This document shows positions 1 through 7,986 of a stretch of 37,786 nt of DNA, one piece after another. The notes under the pieces are model-generated. The model did not search any database. It was not told the origin of the DNA and worked only from the letters and a program-made list of their open reading frames with translations. The stretch is from Coriobacteriia bacterium (GTDB lineage Bacteria > Actinomycetota > Coriobacteriia > Coriobacteriales > Eggerthellaceae), in assembly GCA_030526515.1 (NCBI GenBank), contig JAUNCQ010000015.1, positions 5,690 through 43,475 of the forward strand, given 5' to 3'. Each line of letters begins with the position of its first letter. Position 1 is the first letter of the stretch. Both the position numbers and the translations under genes were made by a program.

Positions 1-1770
1 AATGACGGCCAGAATGAGCAGCAGCACGGCCAGCACCAGCTGAGCGCCAACGCCGAAGGCGCCGCCAGCCTGGGCAGCCAGCACATCGCCGGGGCCAGCC
101 AGCAGGGTCAGCTTGGCGTAAGCGGTCTGGACCAGAGACGTCAGGGTCACGATCAGCATGAACACCATGGGGATGTAGAACATCTTGTTGTTCTTGCCGA
201 TGTTGCCCAAGAAGGCGCACACGGCCAGCAGAGCCAGAGCAGCCAGCAGCTGGTTAGCAGCACCGAACAGCGGCCAGATGATGCTGTAGCCGTTCATGCC
301 CAGGGCAACGCCCAGGGCAACGGAAACGACGGTGGCCACGTAGGGGTTCACCAGCAGCTTGCGGGCGCCGGTGACCTGAGAGGGCTCCTCGCCCGGCTTC
401 AGGAACATTTCCTGGAACATCATGCGGCAAATACGGGTTGCCGTGTCCAGGGAGGTCAGGCAGAAGGTGGAAACAGCCAGGATCAGCAGGGAGTAGACGA
501 TGCTGACGGTAGCCTCGGAGCCCAGACCGGGGATGGTGCCGACCATCTGGGACAGACCGTGGGCGAAAATGGCGGTCGGGGTGGCGTAGCCGGCGTCGCC
601 AGCCATGTAGTGCTGGAAGACGAAGGCAACGGCGCACAGAGAAATCACAGCCAGTAGGCACTCCAGCAGCATGCCGCCGTAAGCGATGGGCTGTGCGTGA
701 GCCTCGCGGTCGAGCTGCTTGGAGGTGGTGCCGGAGGCGACCAGGGAGTGGAAGCCGGAGATAGCACCGCAGGCGATGGTGATGAACAGAGCCGGGAACA
801 GGTTGCCCACCGTAGCGGCGGAGGAAGCGTTGCCGGAAGCTGCCAGGCCAGCGGCCTTCAGCTCAGTTGCGTTGAAGCCGGCGAATGCCGGGATCTCGCA
901 GTTGGCGGTTGCGCCGGTCACGGAAGCGCCGACAACGCCGATCACGGCCAGGATGATCATGCCGTACAGCAGGTAGCTGGACAGGTAGTCACGGGGCTGC
1001 AGCAGGATCCACACGGGAGCCACGGAAGCGACCAGAATGTACAGGCCGATGATGAACATCCAGGTGGTGCTGTTCAGGTGAACCAGCGGGAAGTTGTAGC
1101 CAACTGCCACGATGGCGATGATCAGAACGATGGCAGCGACGATGTTGACCACGCCGGGGATGTTGCGACCGCGGGTCAGCAGACCCCAGACGACAGCGAC
1201 CACGATGAACAGGATGGAGATCATTGCGGTACGGGAGTTGGCCAGGTTGGCTGCCTCGGTGGAAGCCTTCACGGCTGCGTCAGCATCTGCCGGGATCGGA
1301 GCAACGGCAAAGGTGCCGGCAACGATGGAGGCGAATGCAGCCACGACCAGGACCAGGGTCAGGAAGCTGAACACGCAGAACAGCTTCTTGGCGGAATCGT
1401 CGATGTTCTGACCGATGACGACTGCCAGGGTCTGGCCCTTATGGCGCAGGGATGCGAACAGAGCGCCGAAGTCGTGCATAGCACCGAAGAAGATGCCGCC
1501 GATCAGAATCCACAGGAACACGGGGACCCAACCGAAGACGGCCGCCTGAATGGGGCCGTTGATGGGGCCAGCGCCTGCAATGGAAGAGAAATGGTGGCCG
1601 ATGACCACGTAGGGCTTGGCAGGAACGTAGTCCATGCCGTCCTCAAGAGCGTGAGCAGGGGTTTCGTTAGCGTCGTTGACGCCCCACTGCTTTGCCAGCC
1701 ATCCGCCGTAGAAGATGTAGCCGCAAACCAGGACCACAGCTCCCAGGACAAGAATGAACAGAGCATTCAT
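1..1770 (-). CDS. cstA: CstA-family carbon starvation / peptide-pyruvate transporter, 3' end cut off
   Basis: An inner-membrane transporter of the CstA family, whose members import peptides or pyruvate when carbon is scarce. The visible 590 codons begin MNALFILVLGAVVLVCGY and keep the family hallmarks: GGWLAKQWGVND near the start, then VIGHHFSSIAGAGPINGP around residues 55-75, then many hydrophobic helices. The reading frame is still open at base 1, so the C-terminus lies outside the window. The ATG at 1768-1770 has a strong ribosome binding site (AGGAGG on the minus strand, about 1781-1786), which overlaps the end of the upstream gene, so the two are co-transcribed and probably translationally coupled. 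The family call is firm. The exact substrate (peptides or pyruvate) cannot be read from sequence. Confidence 0.93.
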   Translation of the reverse strand, partial: MNALFILVLGAVVLVCGYIFYGGWLAKQWGVNDANETPAHALEDGMDYVPAKPYVVIGHHFSSIAGAGPINGPIQAAVFGWVPVFLWILIGGIFFGAMHDFGALFASLRHKGQTLAVVIGQNIDDSAKKLFCVFSFLTLVLVVAAFASIVAGTFAVAPIPADADAAVKASTEAANLANSRTAMISILFIVVAVVWGLLTRGRNIPGVVNIVAAIVLIIAIVAVGYNFPLVHLNSTTWMFIIGLYILVASVAPVWILLQPRDYLSSYLLYGMIILAVIGVVGASVTGATANCEIPAFAGFNATELKAAGLAASGNASSAATVGNLFPALFITIACGAISGFHSLVASGTTSKQLDREAHAQPIAYGGMLLECLLAVISLCAVAFVFQHYMAGDAGYATPTAIFAHGLSQMVGTIPGLGSEATVSIVYSLLILAVSTFCLTSLDTATRICRMMFQEMFLKPGEEPSQVTGARKLLVNPYVATVVSVALGVALGMNGYSIIWPLFGAANQLLAALALLAVCAFLGNIGKNNKMFYIPMVFMLIVTLTSLVQTAYAKLTLLAGPGDVLAAQAGGAFGVGAQLVLAVLLLILAVI

Positions 1771-1776
1771 GTGTAC

Positions 1777-2352
1777 TTACCTCCTAAAGAATTTCTTCTT
1801 GCTTTGGGCAAAGCCGGAGTTGGCCTCCAGGGAAGCCTTCATCTCCTTGCCCATGCCGTTCGTGTGAACAGCCCGCGCCGAAAGATCAACCACAGCCAGC
1901 CTCAAGTCGGCCCATCCCTGAAAGCCCAGCTTGAAGTTCTTGCGGAAGGAGGTCTTGCGAATCTTCGCCACTGCTTCATCCGTGACCTGATCGGCCACGA
2001 ACACCAGCGAAAGGAAGCTCTGCATGTGATTGGGTTCCGGATGAACCTTCTGCAGCGCCTTCTCCGTCATATAGGCCACCATGCGATCGACCTCATCGAC
2101 GTCCAGGCACTCCACATCGCGGAAGAACAGGTACTCGTGGGCATCCACTTCCCAAAGTTTCGCTCGCTTGACTAAAACGTATTTTTCACCATGCGAGTGA
2201 AACTCGGCATACCCCGGGAAGCGCTCACCCGCGTACTCGTAGTCCTGGTACACGTTGAACCACTCCTGGTGCGCGGCAAGCAGCCTGCTGAGCACCGTTT
2301 GACGGTCGTCTCCCGACGGAATCCGCTCCGCCATCTGGTCTTCCTTTGTCAT
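1777..2352 (-). CDS. Hypothetical cytoplasmic protein co-transcribed with cstA
   Basis: I do not recognise this 191-residue protein. It has no signal peptide or membrane helix. The N-terminal half is acidic and rich in aromatic residues (EWFNVYQDYEYAGERFPGYAEF); the C-terminal end is basic (QSKKKFFRR). The ATG at 2350-2352 is preferred because GGAGG lies 8 bases upstream; a GTG at 2385 has no such site. Its stop codon lies 6 bases before the cstA start, inside the cstA ribosome binding region, so it is the first gene of a two-gene operon. By position it may regulate or assist CstA, but this is inference. It is not the short YbdD/YjiX protein that often accompanies CstA. Confidence 0.8.
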   Translation of the reverse strand: MTKEDQMAERIPSGDDRQTVLSRLLAAHQEWFNVYQDYEYAGERFPGYAEFHSHGEKYVLVKRAKLWEVDAHEYLFFRDVECLDVDEVDRMVAYMTEKALQKVHPEPNHMQSFLSLVFVADQVTDEAVAKIRKTSFRKNFKLGFQGWADLRLAVVDLSARAVHTNGMGKEMKASLEANSGFAQSKKKFFRR

Positions 2353-2462
2353 CCGAAACACCTCCCCTCCTGAATCTGACAACACAAGTTCGGCATTGTA
2401 CGCCTGATGGATATGACAGCTGTTAACACATAGCTAAACTTCGTATTCGGCATATATTTGCG

Positions 2463-2475
2463 GTAAGCGGTTTAC
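2463..2475 (-). promoter_or_regulatory. Imperfect dyad upstream of the cstA operon, faintly cre-like
   Basis: The minus strand reads GTAAACCGCTTAC, an imperfect palindrome (GTAA...TTAC). It resembles catabolite-response elements (consensus near TGTAAACGCTTACA) but has one extra central base, so it would not be a standard LacI-family site. Carbon-source control would make sense for a carbon-starvation transporter; that is inference. Confidence 0.35.
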
Positions 2476-2491
2476 AAGGTGACATTTTATG

Positions 2492-2512
2492 CAGATTATG
2501 TAAATTAATCTG
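2492..2512. promoter_or_regulatory. Perfect 7-base inverted repeat upstream of the cstA operon
   Basis: CAGATTA at 2492-2498 and TAATCTG at 2506-2512 are exact reverse complements separated by 7 bases. A 21-base dyad in an AT-rich promoter region is a good candidate operator for a dimeric regulator. No T-run follows, so it is not a terminator. Confidence 0.5.
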
Positions 2513-2620
2513 TAGTTATATTCATTTTTATCAATAGGACGAAAGCTCCGCCGCGAATCACAGCCAAACCCAAGCCCCGAGCACCCCGCACTTTCGATCG
2601 TTGCCCGCAATAGACCCCGC

Positions 2621-2649
2621 ACGCAAAAAGGCCCCGCCGAAGCGGGGCC
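2621..2649 (-). terminator. Intrinsic terminator of the aldolase gene
   Basis: GGCCCCGC (2630-2637), loop CGAA, GCGGGGCC (2642-2649) is a perfect 8-base stem. On the minus strand it is followed by TTTTTGCG. It lies 35 bases past the aldolase stop codon. Confidence 0.88.
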
Positions 2650-2684
2650 CGAAGGTTCAGCAACAATATATGTTGGGACGAAAA

Positions 2685-3623
2685 TTAGAGCACGAGCTCC
2701 TTTTCGCCATTGAAGACCGCCACGGCGTCTTCGACGGAGTAGTCCGCCAGCGTGATGGCGCTGATGGCATTGGTCAGGCGGATAGCCTCCTCCGTGGAGC
2801 GCATGTGGATGTTGCGGCCGGTTGCGTTGCCGCAGCAGCCGCCGATGTTGATCTGGTCATGCAGCTGCTGCAGGAAGGCCTGCGGGTCAGCCTTGGAGCC
2901 GCCGGCGCACACCAGGCCGCAGCGACCGGATGCGGTGGAGGCAACTGCCAGGTTTTCGGCAGAGGTCTTGCCATTGCCATCGGAGGGCGGGTTGACCTTC
3001 ACGAAGTCAGCGCCCAGGCACAGGGCCACGCCAGCAGCGCCGGCGATCAGGTCCGGATCCTTCTCAGCCGTGACGGCCTTGCCGCGCGGGTAGATCCACA
3101 GAACCACCAGCAGGCCGGCAGCATGGGCCTGGGCGATCAGCTCGCCGGCCTCTGCCAGCATGGTGGACTCGTACTCGCTGCCCAGGTAGATGGTGTAGCC
3201 CAGGCCAACGATGTTCACGCCAGCATCGCGCATGGCCAGCACGGCGTCCAGGGTGGTGAGCTGCGGGGAGTACGGATCCTCCTGAGCGGTCTTCACCAGG
3301 TTGGTCTTGGAGTTCATCTTCACCAGGTAGTTGACGTCCGGGTAGTCAGCAGCATACTGGGCGATCAGGCCGCGCTGGCCAGCCAGCACGCCCACGGTGC
3401 CCTGGGCGCCGATCTGGAACAGGTGCTCGGGGTCAGCATCCTCAGGATGAATGCCCTCACCGTAGAAGTCTGCGTTCAGATGCTCGATCTTCTGGTCACA
3501 GGCGAAGAGCATCAGGCGGCTCGTCTCGCGGGTAGCCTTCATGTAGTTGTCGATGTAGATTTCGCGAGACTCAGGCATGACGTCAACCGGGACGCGCACC
3601 TGATCACGGGTGATCTTGGGCAT
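2685..3623 (-). CDS. Class I fructose-bisphosphate aldolase, DhnA/archaeal type
   Basis: Reversible cleavage of fructose 1,6-bisphosphate into dihydroxyacetone phosphate and glyceraldehyde 3-phosphate through a Schiff base, in cytosolic glycolysis or gluconeogenesis. The 312-residue protein is of the DhnA family. The YPRG motif gives Tyr178 and FVKVNPP gives the Schiff-base Lys209; their spacing of 31 matches the Tyr146/Lys177 pair of the archaeal enzyme. A GGCCGN phosphate-loop region (INIGGCCGNATGRNIH) follows. The start has AAGGAGG upstream. The gene stands alone, with its own promoter (3684-3712) and terminator (2621-2649). A related activity such as LsrF or 2-amino-3,7-dideoxy-heptulosonate synthase is possible, but the aldolase reading fits best. 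Confidence 0.88.
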   Translation of the reverse strand: MPKITRDQVRVPVDVMPESREIYIDNYMKATRETSRLMLFACDQKIEHLNADFYGEGIHPEDADPEHLFQIGAQGTVGVLAGQRGLIAQYAADYPDVNYLVKMNSKTNLVKTAQEDPYSPQLTTLDAVLAMRDAGVNIVGLGYTIYLGSEYESTMLAEAGELIAQAHAAGLLVVLWIYPRGKAVTAEKDPDLIAGAAGVALCLGADFVKVNPPSDGNGKTSAENLAVASTASGRCGLVCAGGSKADPQAFLQQLHDQINIGGCCGNATGRNIHMRSTEEAIRLTNAISAITLADYSVEDAVAVFNGEKELVL

Positions 3624-3683
3624 TTTTCCTCCTTAGAGCATGCGAATCAGCTGTAGCGCGCAAAGGCGCACATAACCGCCTAC

Positions 3684-3712
3684 ATTGTATACGCAGATAG
3701 GAGGGCACAACA
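3684..3712 (-). promoter_or_regulatory. Candidate promoter of the aldolase gene
   Basis: On the minus strand TGTTGT (3707-3712), 17 bases, then TACAAT (3684-3689) within TATACAAT. It sits about 60 bases before the start codon. A GGACGAAA octamer (3713-3720) directly abuts the -35 box. Confidence 0.5.
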
Positions 3713-3744
3713 GGACGAAACCCAGCAGCGGGGCTCTTGCAAGG

Positions 3745-4446
3745 CTAAGCGTCCTTGCGAACCAGCTTGCTCATGATGAAGTCGCGCTTGGCAATGCCCA
3801 CCACGGAGGCAACGACCAACGCGATCAGGACCACGGTGGGAAGCACCAGGTTGCCGTCCGCGTAGCCGTCGGCCACCAGCAGGGTGGCGAACAACACGGG
3901 CAGACGCGCCGTGGTGGTCAGGATCAGGAACTGCTTCATCTCCATGGAGGTCAGCGCCAGCAGGTAGGTGAAGGTGTCCTTGGGCATGCCGGGCAGCAGG
4001 AACAGGATGAAGGTGAGCACGCTCAGCTTGCCGGAGTGCTCGAACTCGTAGAAGCGGTCCAGCGACTTGGTGGAGACCATCTCCTGAACGAAGGGAGCCC
4101 CCAGCTTGTGCACCACCAGGAAGATCAGGGAGCTGGCAATGATGTTGCCCACGGTAAGCAGCAGGGTGCCCAGCAGGCTGCCGTAGATCATGCCAGCGGC
4201 AACCTCCACCACCTCGCCGGGGATGGGAGCCACGATGATCTGGAGCACCTGCACGCCGATCATGGCGAACATGCCCATGGAGCCCTGGTCCTTCACCAGG
4301 TTGACCACGCCGTCGATGCCGCCCTGCTCGAAGACCGCGCGAATTGCCGGCCACATCATGAAGGCCGCAACTCCCATGGCCACCAGAATGGCAATAAGAC
4401 CGGCAAGCCTCAGGATGTTCCCTCTGCTCGCTACCTTATTCGCCAT
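3745..4446 (-). CDS. TVP38/TMEM64 (VTT-domain) membrane protein
   Basis: A 233-residue polytopic membrane protein of the VTT/SNARE-associated family (DedA-like fold), whose members are linked to lipid scrambling or undecaprenyl-phosphate flipping. A first helix (about residues 10-35) is followed by the hallmark APIPGEVVEVAAGMIYGSLLGT (re-entrant loop with Pro and Gly), LFLLPGMPKDTFTYL, and a last helix near the C-terminus. The ATG at 4444-4446 is chosen over an upstream in-frame extension because it starts inside the last codons of the PRC-barrel gene (11-base overlap), as in coupled translation, and because the extension encodes a non-membrane basic stretch. It is the third gene of the YtxH-PRC-VTT operon. 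The substrate is unknown. Confidence 0.87.
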   Translation of the reverse strand: MANKVASRGNILRLAGLIAILVAMGVAAFMMWPAIRAVFEQGGIDGVVNLVKDQGSMGMFAMIGVQVLQIIVAPIPGEVVEVAAGMIYGSLLGTLLLTVGNIIASSLIFLVVHKLGAPFVQEMVSTKSLDRFYEFEHSGKLSVLTFILFLLPGMPKDTFTYLLALTSMEMKQFLILTTTARLPVLFATLLVADGYADGNLVLPTVVLIALVVASVVGIAKRDFIMSKLVRKDA

Positions 4447-5350
4447 CCCGTGCCCTTTCGTACTCTTCCTTGAACGATGAAAACATAGTGCTTGCGCGGC
4501 CCAGCTGGCGCCCAGCCGCGAACAGGCCCTTCTCGGCCGCCGCACCGGCGGTTTCCTTGGCCTCTTGGATCTTCGGCTTTGCCGCTTCGCGGGCCTGGTC
4601 GAAGGAAACGCCCATGGCGTCCTCCGCCTTGACCTTGGCCGCCTCGGCGGCGTCCTGGACCTTCGGCTTCACGCGAACCACGGTGCGGCGCACCTTCTTG
4701 ACCGCCTCACCGGTGGCCGTGCCGGCCTTTTCGGCCAGGCCGCCTTCAGTGGAAAGCTCCTTGACCTGGGACGATACCAGAACCGCGCCCAGCTCGGAAG
4801 CATCTTCCACGCTTGAACGGCTCTTCTGCTGCACCAGCGGCGATCCCACGCCCAGCTTGAACCCGCGAATCAGGTCGGAGGGGACGTGGACGGTGCCCAG
4901 CAGCACGCTTTCCGACATGCCGCCCTCGAGCTCGAAGGCAGCTACCTTGCCGTCAGCCGGGTCGAACCAGACGTCACCGACAGTACCCAGGGCATCGCCG
5001 TCGTCGCAGACCACGGGGAGGCCCCACCACAGCACGCAGCTGTTCCAGTCGACCCCCAAGGACTTGCACGCCGCGGCGTCCATGGCATCGGACTCGTTGG
5101 AGACCAGCAGGCCTTCGTCGCATTCCTCCCAGGCACCAAGGCGCACGAACGCGTCCTTCCGATGGAACATCATGGCAGCGTCAGGGCGCTTCACCAGAAC
5201 GCCGATCAGGCGCTTTTCCGTGGGATGGAACACGAAGTTATGGATCTTGCCGATCTTGTGGGCCTTGCCCTTCTTGTTTTCGCCGAACACCTTCTTCCCC
5301 ATCAGGGACGCGGTGCTCAGCGTACCTTGAAGTGCCTCGGGGACCTCCAT
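4436..5350 (-). CDS. PRC-barrel domain protein with alanine/lysine-rich tail
   Basis: A 304-residue soluble protein. Two PRC-barrel-like units are visible: about residues 12-85 (LMGKKVFGENKKGKAHKIGK...IGVLVKRPD) and about residues 100-175 (DWNSCVLWWGLPVVCDDGDALGTVGDVWFDPADGKVAAFELEGG). PRC barrels are small beta-barrels used for binding partners near RNA, photosynthetic or envelope complexes. From about residue 200 the chain becomes an Ala/Lys/Glu-rich, probably helical stretch (KPKVQDAAEAAKVKAEDAMG), like stress or LEA-type helices. It lies 11 bases after the YtxH-like gene and overlaps the VTT gene, so the three likely act together in the envelope. The molecular role is unknown. Confidence 0.8.
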   Translation of the reverse strand: MEVPEALQGTLSTASLMGKKVFGENKKGKAHKIGKIHNFVFHPTEKRLIGVLVKRPDAAMMFHRKDAFVRLGAWEECDEGLLVSNESDAMDAAACKSLGVDWNSCVLWWGLPVVCDDGDALGTVGDVWFDPADGKVAAFELEGGMSESVLLGTVHVPSDLIRGFKLGVGSPLVQQKSRSSVEDASELGAVLVSSQVKELSTEGGLAEKAGTATGEAVKKVRRTVVRVKPKVQDAAEAAKVKAEDAMGVSFDQAREAAKPKIQEAKETAGAAAEKGLFAAGRQLGRASTMFSSFKEEYERARDGE

Positions 5351-5361
5351 GCGCTCGCTCG

Positions 5362-6075
5362 CTATTCAGCTTCGGGCGAAACAGGCTCCGCCTGGGCGGC
5401 AGCCTCCTCGGCCTCCACCTGGACGGCAGGCTCGGGTGCGCTCTCGGTCACGGCCTCCACGTCCTCCTGGGCGTTCTTCATGACCTGGGCGGCAATGCGG
5501 GCGCGGGCGGCCTCGATGCGAGCACGCAGCTCGTCGTCGGTGGCACCGCCGGCCATGACGCCCTCAACGGCCTGATGAGCGTACTCGGAAGCGCGGGCAG
5601 CGATCTCCGGAGCATGCTGGGCTGCGGCCTGGGCGAACTCCTGGCCCTTGGTGGCAGCCTGCTGGGCGAAGTCCCTCAGCTGCTGTGCGCCCTGGGCAAA
5701 GGCCTCTTCGGCGGCGGCGCGGGGATTCTGCGCGGGCTCGACCACGGGCTCAGCCGCGGGCTCAGCGGGGATTTCGTCCTGAGGCTCTGCCGGCTCCTGA
5801 TCCGCGGCCTCCACGGGCTCGACCTCGGAAACGATCGGCTCGGCGAAGTCGTCAGCCAGCGGCTCCTCCTCAGCCACGAAGGCATCGGTCACCGGAACCT
5901 CCTGGTACTCGCGCTCCTCAGGCTCAGCGGCAGTGCGAGCCTGGGCGTTCTCCCATGCCTGGTTGACCTTCTGCGATACCTTTTCGCGCGTTTCGGCGCC
6001 GCTGCGCGGAGCGTATGCCAGTGCCAGGCCGGCACCGACCAGACCGCCAACAATAAGAGTAGTGAGCCTGCCCAT
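5362..6075 (-). CDS. YtxH-like membrane-anchored protein, acidic
   Basis: A 237-residue protein with one N-terminal hydrophobic segment (MGRLTTLIVGGLVGAGLALAYAPRSGAETREKV), the usual YtxH pattern of a glycine-rich membrane helix followed by AP..G.E.R. Residues about 45-130 are low-complexity, very rich in Glu and Pro; the rest is Ala/Gln/Glu-rich and probably helical. YtxH proteins are general-stress proteins of unknown mechanism. The start has AAGGAGG nine bases upstream. It is the first gene of the three-gene operon; the TATAAT at 6134-6139 is the best promoter candidate. Confidence 0.8.
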   Translation of the reverse strand: MGRLTTLIVGGLVGAGLALAYAPRSGAETREKVSQKVNQAWENAQARTAAEPEEREYQEVPVTDAFVAEEEPLADDFAEPIVSEVEPVEAADQEPAEPQDEIPAEPAAEPVVEPAQNPRAAAEEAFAQGAQQLRDFAQQAATKGQEFAQAAAQHAPEIAARASEYAHQAVEGVMAGGATDDELRARIEAARARIAAQVMKNAQEDVEAVTESAPEPAVQVEAEEAAAQAEPVSPEAE

Positions 6076-6133
6076 TTTGGCCTCCTTCGTCTACGGAGCG
6101 GAAGGTCCCGCACCCGTCTGTTATCTGGGGCTC

Positions 6134-6139
6134 ATTATA
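6134..6139 (-). promoter_or_regulatory. TATAAT -10 box, probable promoter of the YtxH operon
   Basis: The minus strand reads TATAAT, which would place the transcript start about 50 bases before the YtxH start codon. No good -35 box is seen at 17 bases. The rest of the 125-base gap shows only a GC palindrome near 6151. Confidence 0.4.
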
Positions 6140-6200
6140 CGGCAGGCAGGCGGCCGCCCTGGACTAATGCACGGTATATCCACAGCGTATGACGGAAATT

Positions 6201-6632
6201 TTACAAACCTGGCGCGGGGCTCGCGGCCAGCTGGTTCAGCAGCTCAATGGCCCGGGTGAAGCAGCCCAGCGCCACCAGGTCGTCCCAGTAGCCCACCTCC
6301 ACGCGGGCGGTGCCCTTTTCCCGGTTCACCCACTGGGTGACGCCCGTCAGCGGACGGGCCTGGATGGCCGCGGGCAGGTCCATGCGAGCGTACTGCTCCA
6401 GCTGCAGGTCAATCACCAGATGCTCCAGCAGATGCGGCGTGGGCGTATGGTCCATGACCTGGGCGAAAGAGGGCCCCACCTGGTTCACGCAGGCGTGGCG
6501 GGGCAGATCGGGGAAGCGCTCCAGCACCCGTGCCATGAGCTCCGGGCTGGTCATGAGGGGAAAGGGCGGCTTGACCTGGACCACGCACACCACGCGATCC
6601 GGCCGCACGGTCATTGCCTGGGCGGTCAGCAT
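6201..6632 (-). CDS. Stand-alone protein resembling the N-terminal domain of cyanophycin synthetase
   Basis: A 143-residue protein without signal or membrane segments. The stretch PTPHLLEHLVIDLQLEQYA ... LTGVTQWVNREKGTARVEVGYWDD (about residues 62-115) resembles the N-terminal region of cyanophycin synthetase (CphA), which has a conserved H-EH-ALELQ helix and a following G-T...Y-V-F-Y segment. There is no ATP-grasp or Mur-ligase domain, so it cannot polymerise cyanophycin. Its ATG overlaps the stop of the preceding membrane protein (TGATG), which indicates coupling. The family match is by pattern recognition and is moderate; the function is unknown. Confidence 0.6.
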   Translation of the reverse strand: MLTAQAMTVRPDRVVCVVQVKPPFPLMTSPELMARVLERFPDLPRHACVNQVGPSFAQVMDHTPTPHLLEHLVIDLQLEQYARMDLPAAIQARPLTGVTQWVNREKGTARVEVGYWDDLVALGCFTRAIELLNQLAASPAPGL

Positions 6633-7963
6633 CAGGACTGCTCGGTCGCAGCGGAGTCGGGACGGACCACCACGTCCTTGCCGCGGTTGGCGGCGGCGTC
6701 CTGGTCCGAAGGCTGAGGCTGCGGCTGCTCCGAGGTCGGCTCCTGGGGAGCGGGGTTTTCGCCCTGGTCAGGCTTTGCCTGGTCCTGGCCAGCGCCCTGG
6801 GCAGCGGAATCGTCCTTGACGGCATCGCCCTCGCCAGCGGCATCGCCCTCGCCGGCAGTATCGTCTTTGGAGCCGTCGTCCTTGGAAGCATCAGGGGCGA
6901 CCGGGTCCATCTGGGACGCGCGGGTCAGCAGCGTGCCCTCCCCCGTCAGCGGCGGATGCTCAACGCCCCGCACAGCACTGACCAGGTCCATGATGGTCCA
7001 GGCAAGGTCGTCCAGGAACGCCTCGGTGGGGTTCACCTCGGCAGCATCCCACACCGCCAGCTGGCGACCGTCCCGGGACAGGCGGTACCTGGACAGGCCG
7101 GTCAGGTTCTTGAAGGACGTGGTCAGGTATTTGTTGTCCGTGTCGATCTGGTACTCGTAGGCAGCCATGCCGTTCAGGTCGATCTGCTCCGCGGTGATCA
7201 CCGCGGAGCGCGTCTTGTCGTCACCGCGCCAGGTACCCTGGATCACCGACGCGTCCTGGGAAAAAGGCCCCCTGAACAGGGCGAAAGCACCCAAGGACCC
7301 CGCCACCAGCAGGAACAGCACCAGGATGGTGACGAGCACCGGCACCAGGGCGCCCTTGCTCGTGGATTTGGCTGCGGACTTGGGACGTGCCGCGACGCGC
7401 GACGCGCTTTCCGCGGAGCCTTCCGAGGACGCATCTTCGACGTCACCCGCCGGCACCTCGCGGGCCACCTTCATGGCACCGGACACCGACGGACGGCCGG
7501 AGGCTCCCGGCTCCCCCGCAGCGCCTTCGGGAACGCGGCGGGCCACCTTCTTGGCCTTCACCGACTTGCGCTTGGGCTGGCCGTCCTCCGGGGACGGGGC
7601 AGCGTCGGCGTCGGCATCGGGAGCCGCCTCCAGGGTCGAGGCGGATTCGGGTTCGGGCGAAGCAACCGCCGGCTCAACCGCAACGGCAGCCCCGGCAACC
7701 CCTGCTGCCGCCCCAACAGCGGCCATGGGCACGGTCTTGCCCAGCGCGGCGTCATCCAGGTCCGCCTTCGCGGGCGCAGCTGACTGCGCGGGCACGACCT
7801 GCGGCACTGCCGCCAGCCTTTCAGCCGTGGACTTGACCGAGGCGTCAGCAGCCGGCGCTGCGTCAACCCGGGGAATATGGGCAAGCGAAGGCCGACCAGG
7901 CGCGGCGTGCGCCTGGTCGGCCGAAGTTGCATGGGTGTTACGGGTGTTGCTTTCGCCCATCAT
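6632..7963 (-). CDS. Single-pass membrane protein with long disordered ends, unknown function
   Basis: A 443-residue protein. Residues 1 to about 215 are low-complexity (Ala/Pro/Ser/Lys) and should be cytoplasmic; one clear membrane helix follows (GALVPVLVTILVLFLLVAGS, about residues 222-250). Next comes a compact region of about 130 residues (ASVIQGTWRGDDKTRSAVITAEQIDLNG...YRLSRDGRQLAVWD), then an acidic Asp/Gln/Pro-rich tail. The compact part resembles small extracytoplasmic lipocalin-like or DUF4923-like folds, but I cannot name it. The start is the first of two ATGs at 7961-7963; the ribosome site is poor. It lies 23 bases after serS and is coupled to the next gene by a TGATG overlap. Confidence 0.75.
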   Translation of the reverse strand: MMGESNTRNTHATSADQAHAAPGRPSLAHIPRVDAAPAADASVKSTAERLAAVPQVVPAQSAAPAKADLDDAALGKTVPMAAVGAAAGVAGAAVAVEPAVASPEPESASTLEAAPDADADAAPSPEDGQPKRKSVKAKKVARRVPEGAAGEPGASGRPSVSGAMKVAREVPAGDVEDASSEGSAESASRVAARPKSAAKSTSKGALVPVLVTILVLFLLVAGSLGAFALFRGPFSQDASVIQGTWRGDDKTRSAVITAEQIDLNGMAAYEYQIDTDNKYLTTSFKNLTGLSRYRLSRDGRQLAVWDAAEVNPTEAFLDDLAWTIMDLVSAVRGVEHPPLTGEGTLLTRASQMDPVAPDASKDDGSKDDTAGEGDAAGEGDAVKDDSAAQGAGQDQAKPDQGENPAPQEPTSEQPQPQPSDQDAAANRGKDVVVRPDSAATEQS

Positions 7964-7986
7964 CAAATTGGTCAGGAGCTCCCGGA

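Larger units (their letters stand above)
2353..2684. promoter_or_regulatory. 332-base non-coding control region, AT-rich at its centre
   Basis: No gene is visible here. About 2386-2540 is strikingly AT-rich compared with the surrounding DNA and lies directly upstream of the minus-strand hypothetical-cstA operon, so it should hold its promoter. It contains the palindrome TGTTAACA (2421-2428), two dyads listed separately, and one copy of the GGACGAAA octamer (2537-2544). The part from 2621 holds the terminator of the aldolase gene, and a second octamer copy is at 2676-2683. I could not choose one convincing -35/-10 pair. Confidence 0.6.
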
